A stretch of DNA of 64,000 bases from Bradyrhizobium sp. AUGA SZCCT0158 (GCF_018130065.1 NZ_JAFCME010000001.1:310001-374000), one strand, 5' to 3'. Shown: positions 35,448 through 44,429, counted from the first letter of the stretch. Notes: a model not told the origin generated them from the sequence alone. Made by a program: numbers and translations.

Positions 35448-37319
35448 TCACGCGCGGGGAATGGTCAAGGGCCGCGACTCCCGCGTCTGCGCCGCGAGGC
35501 GAACCGCGGCATTGGCGGCGCCAAATCCTTGATAATCCCGCCGCTGGACGATCTCGAAGAAAAACCGGTCATCGAAGGTGTGGGTGTAGACCTGGAAGAA
35601 CTCGCCGTCGCCTTCGCGATCGTACAAAATCTGATTGTCGCGTAGCGCTGTCATCGTCGCGGCATCGAGATCGTATTTGGCTTCGATATCGTCGTAATAA
35701 TTGTCCGGAATCTTCAGGAAATCCGCGCCGCGCGCGCGCATATCCGCGACAGCCGTGAAAATGTCGCTGCATGAAAATGCAATGTGCTGGACCCCGGAGC
35801 CGAAAAATTCGTTGATGAATCGGGCCGACAATGTCCGCGTGGCCGATGAGCCGTTCAGGATCACCCGCAGGCCCTGATTGCCGTTGATCAGCGCCTGGCT
35901 CTGCACCAGCCCGACCGGATCGGCGATCTCCATCTGCGGCAGGCGCTGCAGATCGAGTATGCCGGTGTAGAACAACAGCCAGGACAGCATCTCGTCATAC
36001 GGCATCGACTGCGAGATATGGTCGACCACCTCGAGACGGTCGCTCGCGGCATCGCTGCGCAACGCTTCGAAATCGGTGTCCCAGTTCTTGCCCGCCGCCT
36101 CCAGAAAATACAGCAGGCTGCCGCCGACGCCCCGGATCGCGGGGATCTCGAGCTCACCTGGCCCGACCGGCTGATAGAAGGTGAGCGCCTTCAGCGCCTC
36201 CGCGCGGGCCATGGTTTTGCCGGCGTCGTCGATGTCGACCGCGATGGCGCAGACGCCCGGGCCGTGCGTGACGTAGTGCGAATGAGCAAAGCCGTCCGGT
36301 TCGCAATTGATGACCAGCTCGATATGACCTTGCGACCAGCGTTCGACATCCTTGCTGCGGTGGGAACCGGTTTTACGAAAGCCGAGCTGGCCGAACAACG
36401 CCGAAAGGCTCCTTGCCTTGGCTTCATCGACGGCGAATTCGACGAAGCCTACGCCGCGGCTCTGCGCTTTGGGCTGCAGCCTCCCCGTCGACGCTTTGGA
36501 CGAACTCTTGGCCAGCTCATCCTCCAGCAAGATCAGCGAACGCAGCCCATCGGTCGCGGTGCGGACCGGCGAGCCCGAGCGAAACTGATCGTTGAATATT
36601 TCCAGCGACAGCGGGCCGGCGTAGCCGGTCGCGGCCACAGCGTCCATGAAGGAGCCTACCGGCAGGTCGCCCTGCCCCGGAAAGCAACGGAAGTGCCGGC
36701 TCCAGGACAATACGTCGAGACCAAGCTTCGGCGCGTCGGCAAGCTGAACCAGGAAGATCCTGTCCGCCGGAATCGAGTGGATCGCGCTAACCGGAAATCC
36801 CGGCGCCAGCGCGTGGAAACTGTCGAGAATGATCCCGATCGACTTGTGATCGGCGCGGCGTACGATTTCCCAGGCGTCGCGATAATCATTGACGTGGCGG
36901 CCCCAGGCCAGCGCCTCGAAACCGACGCGCAGGCCGTGCGAAGCCGCGAGTTCGCCAAGGGCGCGGAAATCCGCGGCGGCGCGGTCGATTCCTCCCAGGG
37001 ACGCTGGTGAAACATTGCTGCAGATCAGCAGCAAGTCGGTCCCCAGTTCCTGCATCAGATCGAACTTGTGTGCGGCGCGCGCGAAGTTGCGGGCACGCTG
37101 CGGTTCGGGCATGCCCTCGAAATCCCGGAACGGCTGGAACGCGCAAATTGAAAGGCCGAGGTCGCGGCAGAGCTGCCCGACGTCGCGGGGGCTGCCGTTG
37201 AATGTCAGCAAATCATTCTCGAAAATCTCGACGGCATCGAAGCCGGCGCCAGCAATCGCGCGCAACTTTTCGTCGAGCGAGCCGCTCAACGAAACCGTGG
37301 CAATCGAGCGTTTGGTCAT
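35448..37319 (-). CDS. quiC: 3-dehydroshikimate dehydratase fused to HPPD-like domain (QuiC type)
   Basis: 623 residues. The first 280 form a sugar-phosphate-isomerase-like TIM barrel (MTKRSIATVSLSGSL start, FDAVEIFENDL, GIILDSFHALA, GPLSLEIFNDQ), the domain that dehydrates 3-dehydroshikimate to protocatechuate. Residues 300-610 are two vicinal-oxygen-chelate modules like 4-hydroxyphenylpyruvate dioxygenase (VGFVEFAVDEAKA, VDHISQSMPYDEML, GVQHIAFSCSDIF, FFFEIVQRRDYQGFG). This two-domain layout is that of Pseudomonas QuiC1. It is last in a minus-strand operon with a Gfo/Idh/MocA dehydrogenase. Role: funnel of quinate/shikimate into protocatechuate; the HPPD-like half may be regulatory or vestigial. 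Confidence 0.87.
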   Translation of the reverse strand: MTKRSIATVSLSGSLDEKLRAIAGAGFDAVEIFENDLLTFNGSPRDVGQLCRDLGLSICAFQPFRDFEGMPEPQRARNFARAAHKFDLMQELGTDLLLICSNVSPASLGGIDRAAADFRALGELAASHGLRVGFEALAWGRHVNDYRDAWEIVRRADHKSIGIILDSFHALAPGFPVSAIHSIPADRIFLVQLADAPKLGLDVLSWSRHFRCFPGQGDLPVGSFMDAVAATGYAGPLSLEIFNDQFRSGSPVRTATDGLRSLILLEDELAKSSSKASTGRLQPKAQSRGVGFVEFAVDEAKARSLSALFGQLGFRKTGSHRSKDVERWSQGHIELVINCEPDGFAHSHYVTHGPGVCAIAVDIDDAGKTMARAEALKALTFYQPVGPGELEIPAIRGVGGSLLYFLEAAGKNWDTDFEALRSDAASDRLEVVDHISQSMPYDEMLSWLLFYTGILDLQRLPQMEIADPVGLVQSQALINGNQGLRVILNGSSATRTLSARFINEFFGSGVQHIAFSCSDIFTAVADMRARGADFLKIPDNYYDDIEAKYDLDAATMTALRDNQILYDREGDGEFFQVYTHTFDDRFFFEIVQRRDYQGFGAANAAVRLAAQTRESRPLTIPRA

Positions 37320-37449
37320 GCGATTAGCTCCGGAAGGTCCCAGGCGCGTCCCGAGGGCCGCACGATAGAGCTAAAGCATCTTCTTTTTCAACCATTTGGA
37401 CCAATTGTTAGCTCTGGTCTCCGATAACTTTCACTGATTCTCAGCGGAC
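37320..37449. promoter_or_regulatory. Gap ahead of the dehydratase gene with a TTGGACCAA palindrome
   Basis: 130 bases separate the dehydratase gene from the preceding dehydrogenase gene, unusual in an otherwise tight operon. The region contains the palindrome TTGGACCAA (around 37397-37405) and, on the minus strand, a TTGAAA that could be a -35. A separate promoter and operator for the dehydratase is likely. Confidence 0.35.
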
Positions 37450-38511
37450 CTATGGCGAAAGCGCCGCATACCGGTCCCGCAAGTCGATGCGCCGCCCGGC
37501 GGTAGCAGCCTCGGCGATCGCAAGCGTTGCGAGCAGGGACCGCGCGCCATCCTCGACCGGCTGCAACGAGGATGCGGTGCCGCGGATAATGTCGCGGAAA
37601 TGATCGAGCTGCGCGACATAGGGATCGATCGTTGGCGCGTGGAGGCGCTGGGCCTGGATCGGCTTGTTCCAGTCCTGTGCGTCGCCCGCCTGCGTCCATT
37701 GCACGAGTTCGGGAAACTCGATCGCACCGCGACGGCCCATGAAGCGGTAGCTGCTTTCGCCGCTGAACGGGAATTCCGGCGCCTCACCCAGCCCCTGCTC
37801 CGTCGTCCAGGGGGAGACGGCGCTGTCGCTGATGAAAAAGGTGCCGAGCGCGCCATTGTCGAATTCTATCAGCGCGGCGGCGCTATCCTCGACCGCGAAG
37901 CCGCGCTGGCGATTCGATGTGATGGCTTCGACGGCGACGATTTCGCCGACAGTGTAGCGCAGGAAATCGATCTCATGGATCAGGTTGATCAGGATCGGGC
38001 CGCCGCCAGCCTCGCGCCGCCACGGCGCGATCTTGAAGTAGTCCGCCGGCTTGTGCGTCGCCCAGATCGCCGAGACCCCGACGACATCGCCGATCCGTCC
38101 GTCCCGCAGCAGCGCTTGCAGCGTCTTGACCGGAAGATGATGGCGGCGGTGGTGCCCGACCAGCGATTTGACACCGCCCTTTCGCACTTCCGTGATCAAG
38201 GTGGCCGCGGTCTCGAGCGTATCGGTGACCGGCTTCTCGATCAGGATGTGAATGCCCCGCCGGGCGCATTCGATACCGTACTCGGCATGAAGCTGGTTGG
38301 GCGAGGCGATTATCACGGCTTCCGGCCGCGCCTCGTCCAGCAACTGGCGGTAATCCGCGAAGACTCGCGTGTTGGGGTGCTCGGCGGAGACCGCATCGGC
38401 ATTCACGTCCGCGATGCCGACCAGCTCGTAATCTTGCCGCTCGGCGAGCTTGCGCAGATGCTTGCGCCCGATCAGCCCCGCGCCGATCACGCCGATCGTG
38501 ATGTTCTTCAT
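37450..38511 (-). CDS. Gfo/Idh/MocA family NAD(P)-dependent oxidoreductase
   Basis: 353 residues. N-terminal Rossmann domain with GVIGAGLIGRKHLRKL, the HAEYGIECARRGIHILIEKPV segment holding the catalytic EKP Lys, and the C-terminal substrate domain with GGPILINLIHEIDFLRY (DxxH-type region). Such enzymes oxidise sugars, inositols or cyclic polyols. Directly next to a 3-dehydroshikimate dehydratase gene, a quinate/shikimate or related cyclitol substrate is possible but not shown. Four bases separate it from the FAD oxidoreductase gene upstream, so it shares the transporter operon. Confidence 0.87.
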   Translation of the reverse strand: MKNITIGVIGAGLIGRKHLRKLAERQDYELVGIADVNADAVSAEHPNTRVFADYRQLLDEARPEAVIIASPNQLHAEYGIECARRGIHILIEKPVTDTLETAATLITEVRKGGVKSLVGHHRRHHLPVKTLQALLRDGRIGDVVGVSAIWATHKPADYFKIAPWRREAGGGPILINLIHEIDFLRYTVGEIVAVEAITSNRQRGFAVEDSAAALIEFDNGALGTFFISDSAVSPWTTEQGLGEAPEFPFSGESSYRFMGRRGAIEFPELVQWTQAGDAQDWNKPIQAQRLHAPTIDPYVAQLDHFRDIIRGTASSLQPVEDGARSLLATLAIAEAATAGRRIDLRDRYAALSP

Positions 38512-38515
38512 CTCG

Positions 38516-39811
38516 CTATAATCCCAGACGATCGCGGATCCGGCCCGTCATCACCACGCTCTTGACCGCCACCGGCCACAATGCGTGAAAACGAATGGGT
38601 TTCAAGCCCGTGATCGGCATGTCGATCTCGGCCTTCTCACCGCCGATCAGCCGTTTTGCCAGTTGTTGCCCCATCGCGGTTGCGAGCGCGACGCCGCGGC
38701 CATTGCAGCCGAGGTAGGCCAGTGCACCCGCGCCGGGTTCGTGCACATGCGGGTAATGATCCGGCGTCATGGCGAGGCGGCTGTTCCAGCCGTGCGTCCA
38801 GCGCGCGCCGCGGATTCCAGGCCAAAGCCGTTCCGCGTAATGCATGAGGTATGAGACCGGCGCCGGATCCTTGATCCACTGCATCGGACCGCGGCCGCCC
38901 ATCAGCAGGCGGTTCGACGCATCGATGCGATAATAGACGGTGATATGCCCGCTTTCGTACAGCACCGACCGCGTCGGCATGATTTTTCGCGCGACCTCAT
39001 CTGGCAAAGGCTCGGTCGCGGCGATCGAGCTGAACACCGGCACGATGGTGCGGCGCAGGTCGGGCCAGAGATCATCGGTGAAACCGTTGGTGGCGATCAG
39101 GACCTTTTCGGCGCGAACCACCCCGCGCGGAGTTTCGATGCGCCATCGTCCGCCCTCGCGCCTAAGCGACGTCGCCGGGGTCTGGCCGTAAACGGCAGCA
39201 CCAGCAGCCATCGCCGCCCGCGCCAGACCGCGCGCGTAGCTCAGCGGCTGCACGTCGCCGCCGCGCGCGTCCCGCATTGCCAGCAGATAGCGGTCCGTCC
39301 CGGTCGCTTCGCGGACGGCGTCGCGGCCGAGCACCGTAACCGGCATGCCGCGCCGGATGCATTGCTCAGCTGATATCTCGACACCCGCGGTACTGGACGG
39401 ATGATAGGCCGCGCGCAGCGTGCCGTTCTGCCGTGCCTCGCATTCAATGCCGAGGCGGCGGATCAGGTCGAGCGTGAATACCGGCGTGTTGTAGCTGAAC
39501 GCGATCATGCGCCGGCCGAGATCCGTGCCAAACGTCGCCTCGACCGTATCGGGATCGAGCTTCAGTCCCGGATTGAGCTGGCCGCCATTATTGCCCGATG
39601 CGCCCCAGCCGGGCTGCTGGGCTTCGAGCACGATCGCATCGGTTCCCGCTTCAGCAAGATGCAGCGCGGTCGATAATCCGGCGAAGCCGCCGCCGATGAT
39701 CGCGACCGACACGTTTTTATCGACATCGAGCGGCGGCGTCGGGACCGGCGCAACGGCGGTGTCCGCATAGAGGCTCGGCGGCAGGGCAAGGGGATGGTGG
39801 GTCACGGTCAT
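38516..39811 (-). CDS. FAD-dependent oxidoreductase of the DAO family
   Basis: 431 residues from the ATG at 39811. The dinucleotide-binding motif IIGGGFAGLSTALHLAEAG is near residue 35, followed by LEAQQPGWGASGNNGGQL, the flavin-binding segment shared with PuuB-like gamma-glutamylputrescine oxidases and glycine/D-amino-acid oxidases. The C-terminus has YLGCNGRGVALATAMG. Expected to deaminate or demethylate an amine or amino acid imported by the ABC system encoded just upstream. A longer frame to 39982 is inside the ATPase gene and discarded. The substrate cannot be named. Confidence 0.87.
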   Translation of the reverse strand: MTVTHHPLALPPSLYADTAVAPVPTPPLDVDKNVSVAIIGGGFAGLSTALHLAEAGTDAIVLEAQQPGWGASGNNGGQLNPGLKLDPDTVEATFGTDLGRRMIAFSYNTPVFTLDLIRRLGIECEARQNGTLRAAYHPSSTAGVEISAEQCIRRGMPVTVLGRDAVREATGTDRYLLAMRDARGGDVQPLSYARGLARAAMAAGAAVYGQTPATSLRREGGRWRIETPRGVVRAEKVLIATNGFTDDLWPDLRRTIVPVFSSIAATEPLPDEVARKIMPTRSVLYESGHITVYYRIDASNRLLMGGRGPMQWIKDPAPVSYLMHYAERLWPGIRGARWTHGWNSRLAMTPDHYPHVHEPGAGALAYLGCNGRGVALATAMGQQLAKRLIGGEKAEIDMPITGLKPIRFHALWPVAVKSVVMTGRIRDRLGL

Positions 39812-39830
39812 CAGGTCCGGCAAATTCGTT

Positions 39831-40562
39831 TCACAGGGGATGCAGCACGCGGTGCAGGAAATCCTGGGTCCGCGCGTGCTGCGGCGCGTTAAGCACGGAC
39901 TTCGCCGCCCCCTGCTCGACGATGACGCCGCCGTCGATGAACAGCACGCGATCGGCGACGTCCCGGGCAAAGCCCATCTCATGGGTGACCACGACCATGG
40001 TCATGCCGTCATCGGCGAGCTTGCGCATGACGCCGAGCACCTCGCCGACCAGTTCAGGATCAAGGGCGGAGGTCGGCTCGTCGAACAGGATCGCCTTGGG
40101 CTGCATCGCCAGCGCGCGCGCAATGGCGACGCGCTGTTGCTGACCGCCGGAAAGCTGACCCGGATGGGCGTCGGCTTTCTCGGCAAGGCCGACCTGCGCC
40201 AACAGCGCCCGGCCGCGCTCGAGCGCCTCGGCCGGCGGTTCCTTTTTCACATAGATCGGTCCTTCGACCACGTTCTCCAGCGCGGTGCGATGCGGAAACA
40301 GGTTGAAGCGCTGGAACACCATCGACACCTGGGTTCGGATCGCGACGATCGACGGCGCCTTGTTGTCGACCTTTGCCCCCTCCACCAGGATCTCGCCGGA
40401 ATCGTAGCTTTCCAGGCCATTGATGCAGCGCAAGATGGTCGACTTGCCGGAGCCTGACGGACCGATGATGCAGACCACCTCGCTCTTCTCAACCGAAGCT
40501 GTAATGCCCTTGAGTACCTCGTTGGAACCAAAGCTCTTATGAACGTTGCTGAGCTCGATCAT
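39831..40562 (-). CDS. Polar amino-acid ABC transporter ATP-binding protein (GlnQ-like)
   Basis: 243 residues, the standard length of GlnQ/HisP ATPases. Walker [10 protein letters not shown], family-typical [15 protein letters not shown], signature [15 protein letters not shown], Walker [20 protein letters not shown]. Start overlaps the permease stop by four bases. Energises uptake by the permease at 40559 and the solute-binding protein at 41257. Confidence 0.93.
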   Translation of the reverse strand: MIELSNVHKSFGSNEVLKGITASVEKSEVVCIIGPSGSGKSTILRCINGLESYDSGEILVEGAKVDNKAPSIVAIRTQVSMVFQRFNLFPHRTALENVVEGPIYVKKEPPAEALERGRALLAQVGLAEKADAHPGQLSGGQQQRVAIARALAMQPKAILFDEPTSALDPELVGEVLGVMRKLADDGMTMVVVTHEMGFARDVADRVLFIDGGVIVEQGAAKSVLNAPQHARTQDFLHRVLHPL

Positions 40563-41212
40563 TTGCGCTTCGCCTTGTTCTCGAAATGGCGAACCAGCAG
40601 GATCAGCGGGATGCTCATGGTCAGGTACATCAGCGCGACCAGCGTGAACACGCTGGTGTTCTTGAAGGTCGAGGAAGCGATCAATTTGCCCTGCAACGCC
40701 AGTTCAGCGACCGTGATGGTGGAGGCCTGCGAGGAATCCTTCAGCATCATGATCATGACGTTGCCATAGGGCGGCAGCACGATCCTGACCGCCTGCGGCA
40801 GCACCACGCGGCGCATGGTCAGCCACCAGCCCATCCCGATGGTCTGCGCCGCCTCGATCTGCCCCTTGTCGATCGCCTCGATGCCGGCGCGGAAATTCTC
40901 GGCCTGGTAGGCCGAATAGGCAATGCCGAGCCCGATGATCGAGGCCTGCAGCGCCGTCAGCGCGACGCCGAAGTCGGGCATCACAAAATAGAGGTAGAAC
41001 AGCAGCACGATGATCGGGATGCCGCGGATCACGTTGATCAGGCCGGCGCTCAATCCGGTCAGGACCCGGATGCCGGAGACCCGCATCAGGGCCCATAGCA
41101 GGCCGAGGACGGTCGACAGCAGCAGCGAGCCGATGGTGACAACGACCGTCAGCCAGACGCCCTGCAGCAGGATCGGCATGAACTCGACGGCATCGCGCAG
41201 GAAATTTTGCAT
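40559..41212 (-). CDS. Polar amino-acid ABC transporter permease
   Basis: 217 residues, HisM/GlnP family. Hydrophobic segments from residue 15, the N-terminal [14 protein letters not shown] and the EAA loop [22 protein letters not shown] near 140 are clear. Only one permease gene is present, so the transporter probably works with a homodimeric channel. Between the solute-binding protein gene (44-base gap) and the ATPase gene (4-base overlap). Confidence 0.92.
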   Translation of the reverse strand: MQNFLRDAVEFMPILLQGVWLTVVVTIGSLLLSTVLGLLWALMRVSGIRVLTGLSAGLINVIRGIPIIVLLFYLYFVMPDFGVALTALQASIIGLGIAYSAYQAENFRAGIEAIDKGQIEAAQTIGMGWWLTMRRVVLPQAVRIVLPPYGNVMIMMLKDSSQASTITVAELALQGKLIASSTFKNTSVFTLVALMYLTMSIPLILLVRHFENKAKRK

Positions 41213-41256
41213 CAGTTCATCAAGCGTTGCCGGCTAAGCCTGTCAGGACGCCTCAA

Positions 41257-42024
41257 TCAGGACGCTTTGGGCTTGAGACCCCATTTGTCGAGAATCTTGT
41301 CGAGGGCGCCATTGGCCTTGAGCTTGGCGAGCGAGGCGTTGATCTTGCCGAGCAGTTCCTGGTCGGTCTTGCGGACCCCGATCGAGACCGTGCCGACGGT
41401 GACCGGCTTGTAGGAATCCACCAGCCGGACTTCGCCAAACGCGCCCTGCTTCAGATTGTAGGCGAGGATCGGGAAGTCGGCGAAGCCGGCCTTGAGGCGG
41501 CCCGCATTCACATCACGTAAGATATCCGGAATGGTGTCGTAGACCTTGACCTCGCTGAACAATCCCGTCTTCTTCAACGCATCGACGAAGGCCGTTCCGA
41601 CCTGCGCGCCGACCACCTGGCCCTTGAGATCTTCCTGCGAGGCATAGTTCTTGGCGTCGGTCTTCGGCACCACGAGACCCTCGCCATAGGTGTAGACGGC
41701 CTCCGAGAAATCGATCACTTCCTTGCGCGCTGCGGTGGCGAACATCGCCGCCGAAATGATGTCGATCTTGTTCGACGTCAGCGACGGCACCAGCGCGGAG
41801 AATTGCATCGGTTCGATCTGGACCTGGAAGCCGGCGTCCTTGCCGATCTCCGTGATCAGATCGACCATCACGCCCTGAATGCTGTTGGACTTGGTTTCGA
41901 GGAAGGTGAAGGGCACGCCGGTCGGGGTCGAGCCCACCTTGAGCACCTGCTGCGCCGACAAAGGCGTGGCGGCGGCAAGGACGAGCGCCGCGGTCGCGGC
42001 CTGAACGAGACGTTTGAAAAGCAT
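41257..42024 (-). CDS. Polar amino-acid type solute-binding protein (family 3)
   Basis: 255 residues with a Sec signal peptide (MLFKRLVQAATAALVLAAA, cut near PLSAQQ). Family 3 marks: LKVGSTPTGVPFTFLE, GVMVDLITEIGKDAG, FSALVPSLTSNKIDII and AARKEVIDFSEAVYTYGEGLVV. Start ATG 42024; an upstream in-frame extension would bury the signal peptide. First gene of the minus-strand operon SBP-permease-ATPase-FAD oxidoreductase-dehydrogenase-dehydratase. The promoter region carries two TTTCA-N6-TGAA sites and is shared with the divergent XRE-cupin regulator. Confidence 0.92.
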   Translation of the reverse strand: MLFKRLVQAATAALVLAAATPLSAQQVLKVGSTPTGVPFTFLETKSNSIQGVMVDLITEIGKDAGFQVQIEPMQFSALVPSLTSNKIDIISAAMFATAARKEVIDFSEAVYTYGEGLVVPKTDAKNYASQEDLKGQVVGAQVGTAFVDALKKTGLFSEVKVYDTIPDILRDVNAGRLKAGFADFPILAYNLKQGAFGEVRLVDSYKPVTVGTVSIGVRKTDQELLGKINASLAKLKANGALDKILDKWGLKPKAS

Positions 42025-42108
42025 CGTACCCCTCAACTGTTTGGGCACCGGGCGGCGAATGTGCCTCATCTCAACAAGCCAGTTGCAGGTTTCGCCGTCC
42101 AAGCCTAT

Positions 42109-42124
42109 TTTCACAACCATGAAA
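42109..42124. promoter_or_regulatory. Candidate operator 1, TTTCA-N6-TGAAA
   Basis: Perfect inverted repeat TTTCA (42109-42113), six bases, TGAAA (42120-42124), 85 bases upstream of the transporter operon start. A second copy follows 52 bases away (centre to centre), about five helical turns, so one protein could bind both on one DNA face. The neighbouring XRE-cupin gene is the likely source of the binding protein. Confidence 0.5.
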
Positions 42125-42160
42125 TTATGGACACATTGCCCGGAATTGCGCAAGCGGGAT

Positions 42161-42176
42161 TTTCATACACATGAAG
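42161..42176. promoter_or_regulatory. Candidate operator 2, TTTCA-N6-TGAAG
   Basis: Second copy of the dyad: TTTCA (42161-42165), six bases, TGAAG (42172-42176), with an extended TTCAT-N4-ATGAA reading. It ends 13 bases before the first possible start of the XRE-cupin gene, where binding would give autoregulation. Confidence 0.5.
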
Positions 42177-42189
42177 GACACGGTTTGAC

Positions 42190-42807
42190 GTGAGCGGCGG
42201 CAAGCGCATGAGCAAGAAGGCCGTCAAGGCCGAGCCGGCGGTGGACGTCGCGGTCGGGCAGCGCATCCGTGAGTTGCGGCGAAGCCGCAAGCTGTCGCTC
42301 GAGACGATCGCCGCCCGCACCGATCTGTCGATCGGCTTTCTCAGCCAGATCGAACGCGGCCTCTCCTCGCCTTCGCTGCGGGTGCTGGCGACCATCGCCG
42401 ACGTGCTGGGCGTCGGCATCGCCGGCCTGTTCGGCCCCAAGGACGCCGCCGGAAGCGGCTCGGAAGCCATCGTCACCCGCGAACCGCAGCGCGCCGAGTT
42501 AAATTTGTGGCGCACCGGCATCTCCAAGCAGTTGCTCAGCCCGTCGGGTTCGGAAGGCCGTCTCAATCTGTTTCTGGTCCACATGGAGCCCGCCGGCAGC
42601 ACCGGCGACGAATTGTATACCCATGACGGTGAGGAAGCCGGTCTGGTGCTCGAGGGTGAAATGAAACTCACCGTCGATGCCGAAAGCTGGACGCTCAAGA
42701 CCGGCGACAGTTTCCGTTTCGCCAGCCGCCGCCCGCACCGGTTCAGCAATCCGTCCAGCAAGGCCAAGGCGGTGGTGCTGTGGGTGAATTGCGTCTCGGC
42801 GGTGTGA
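42190..42807 (+). CDS. XRE-family regulator with C-terminal cupin domain
   Basis: 205 residues: helix-turn-helix (about 20-75: VGQRIRELRRSRKLSLETIA, then SIGFLSQIERGLSSPSLRVL) followed by a cupin (about 120-195, THDGEEAGLVLEGEMKLTV and GDSFRFASRRPHRF). Such proteins sense small ligands and control amine or amino-acid catabolism genes. It is divergent from the amino-acid transporter operon and is its likely regulator. Start GTG 42190; an ATG at 42208 is also possible. A related but distinct XRE-cupin gene lies at 48611. Confidence 0.9.
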   Translation: MSGGKRMSKKAVKAEPAVDVAVGQRIRELRRSRKLSLETIAARTDLSIGFLSQIERGLSSPSLRVLATIADVLGVGIAGLFGPKDAAGSGSEAIVTREPQRAELNLWRTGISKQLLSPSGSEGRLNLFLVHMEPAGSTGDELYTHDGEEAGLVLEGEMKLTVDAESWTLKTGDSFRFASRRPHRFSNPSSKAKAVVLWVNCVSAV

Positions 42808-42815
42808 TAGATCCG

Positions 42816-42900
42816 CCGTCATTGCGAGGAGCAAAGCGACCAAGCAATCCATTCTTCGTGCGCCGCAAGATGGATTGCTTCGCTTCGCTCGCAATGACGG
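42816..42900. repeat. Palindromic intergenic repeat, copy 1 (CCGTCATTGCGAG ... CTCGCAATGACGG)
   Basis: A 13-base perfect inverted repeat at the ends (42816-42828 and 42888-42900) encloses a second inversion (CAAGCAATCCAT against ATGGATTGCTT). Near-identical element at 45688-45765 and a short version at 43575-43603. Such BIME-like elements are common between genes in Bradyrhizobium (from memory). Confidence 0.8.
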
Positions 42901-42924
42901 GGATAGTGCGCCTTCACACAACGC

Positions 42925-43560
42925 TGTCATACCCCGCGCATGCGGGGTATCCAGTACGCCGCGGCCTCTCGGTTCTATCATCACCGTCTCTGGAATACTG
43001 GGTCGCCCGGTCAAGCCGGGCGATGACAGCCGGGTGTGCGTTTACGATCTCGCGACGCAAGGCGCCCGAGTCTTGCTGAAAATCTCCCGCCCTCCTCATT
43101 CAGAGGGCGCAGGGAATGCCGGATGCGCGCTGCACCCGCGGTCTCATGTGCGATTGTGCTAAAGAAGCTGCACATGAGCATACAGGGCAGCGGAGAACAT
43201 CCGACATTCGCTGCGCAATGGCTTTACGGCTTATAACGCGCTCTCCCCGGTGAGACGGCCTCTATTGCCACCGTCGTCCCTCGGAAGCGTTAGCTCCCTT
43301 AAGGACTTGACGCCGTTACGGGCGCCAGGACCACACGCTTTCGCCGTACGCTTCAGACGCGACCGTCAATCGCAACCTCAGCGTCCACCGCGACCCGCCC
43401 CTCGTCGTGACGACGGCCGATGCCCCTCTGAGTGGGACGGGATGGCGATAGATGCGCACTGATTTGGGTCAGATGGAAAGAAAAATATTTTTGATTTGCA
43501 GAAATTTTGCACTTGACACGACTTCCGTAAATCAGAACTGATTTGCCCGTCGGGTTGTTT
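42925..43560. repeat. Long interspersed non-coding repeat region
   Basis: No credible gene in this stretch. It begins with two strong hairpins (ATACCCCGC-N4-GCGGGGTAT at 42929-42950; TCGCCCGG-N5-CCGGGCGA at 43003-43023), continues with a block from about 43080 (gagggcgcagggaatgccgg) through gtgagacggcctct near 43249 and caggaccacacgctttcgc near 43327, and ends in an AT-rich patch at 43450-43530. I recognise this block from memory as a repeat found many times in Bradyrhizobiaceae genomes; that cannot be checked here. Its function is unknown. Frames of 60-100 codons within it look random. Confidence 0.6.
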
Positions 43561-43574
43561 TGTCGCACCCCGCT

Positions 43575-43603
43575 GTCATTGCGAGCCACCGAGTCGCAAT
43601 GAC
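43575..43603. repeat. Short palindromic repeat, third copy (GTCATTGCGA ... TCGCAATGAC)
   Basis: Ten-base perfect inverted arms at 43575-43584 and 43594-43603 around a 9-base loop; a minimal version of the elements at 42816 and 45688, lacking their inner stem. Confidence 0.75.
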
Positions 43604-43826
43604 GGGATGGACGGCTTTAAGCCCGCAGCCCGCAAATATCCGACGATCGAAAAATCCGGCGTGAGAGTCAGAAAGCGAACGGAAGCCCCGGCGTTAGTCA
43701 GTCATATCTTGATCAGGCAGGCGCGAGGCGGACATCCGCCGCAGCACCTTCGGGAAGCCGCCTCGAAGCTCCAAACGCAAATCCGATTGCTGTTGACGAC
43801 CGTTCCGTTTGAAAGGATGAAAACAC
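43604..43826. other. Upstream region of phasin gene
   Basis: About 220 bases between the last palindromic repeat and the phasin gene. Nothing with the look of a gene; a frame of about 100 codons from 43607 reads across the phasin start and has no family character. GAAAGGATG at 43811-43819 supplies the phasin ribosome site. No clear promoter hexamers. Confidence 0.4.
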
Positions 43827-44312
43827 GTGAAAAATACCACTATGAAAGCCGAAGCGAACACCGATACGCCGAATGCGAAGGTCGAAACGAACGAAAAGAA
43901 AAACTTTGACGGCTCGCTTTTCACGATGCCGGGAATTTTCCGCGGGATCGCCGAGCAGAGCATGTCGCGGACAAAGGAAAGCTACGAGAAGTTACAGGCT
44001 GCCTCGGGGGAGATAGTCGACATTCTCAGCGAAACCTATTCGACCCACGCCAGGACCACCGCAGATTGCGGGATCAAGGTGATCGAGATCGCGGGCGCCA
44101 ACACCAACTCCGCTTTCGATTTTCTCTCCAAACTCATGGACACGAAGTCGCTCTCGGAAATCGTGCAGTTGTCAGCCACGCAGAGCCGCAAGAACTTCGA
44201 AGCCACGTCCACGCAGAACAAGGAACTTTGGCAGCTCGCACAGAAAGTCGCGACCGAAACGGCCGAGCCGATCAAAAAGCGCCTCACCAGGGTCCTGCAG
44301 AAAGCCTCCTAA
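43827..44312 (+). CDS. Phasin family protein
   Basis: 161 residues of phasin type: coats polyhydroxyalkanoate granules in the cytoplasm. The middle is a long amphipathic helix region with SRTKESYEKLQAASGEIVDIL, ... GIKVIEIAGANTNSAFDFLSKLM and NKELWQLAQKVATETAEPIKKR, typical of the alphaproteobacterial Phasin_2 family. The first 28 residues are Lys/Asn/Glu-rich and disordered-looking. Monocistronic; no PHA synthase or depolymerase gene is near, which is common. Start ATG 43827; internal ATG at 43842 possible. Confidence 0.87.
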   Translation: MKNTTMKAEANTDTPNAKVETNEKKNFDGSLFTMPGIFRGIAEQSMSRTKESYEKLQAASGEIVDILSETYSTHARTTADCGIKVIEIAGANTNSAFDFLSKLMDTKSLSEIVQLSATQSRKNFEATSTQNKELWQLAQKVATETAEPIKKRLTRVLQKAS

Positions 44313-44429
44313 GACGAACTTCCCAGGCCGCCGGATCGGCTGGAACAAGCGCCTCCGCTGAGAAGGGGTGCGCCCAGCCGACGGCGAACGGACACGTTGC
44401 TGCGACACAACAGCCAAGGGAGAAACAAG

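Noticed and set aside
42780..43462. Several 60-100 codon frames in the repeat region
   Set aside because: They follow palindromic repeats, have no conserved features and disagree with each other across the same DNA.
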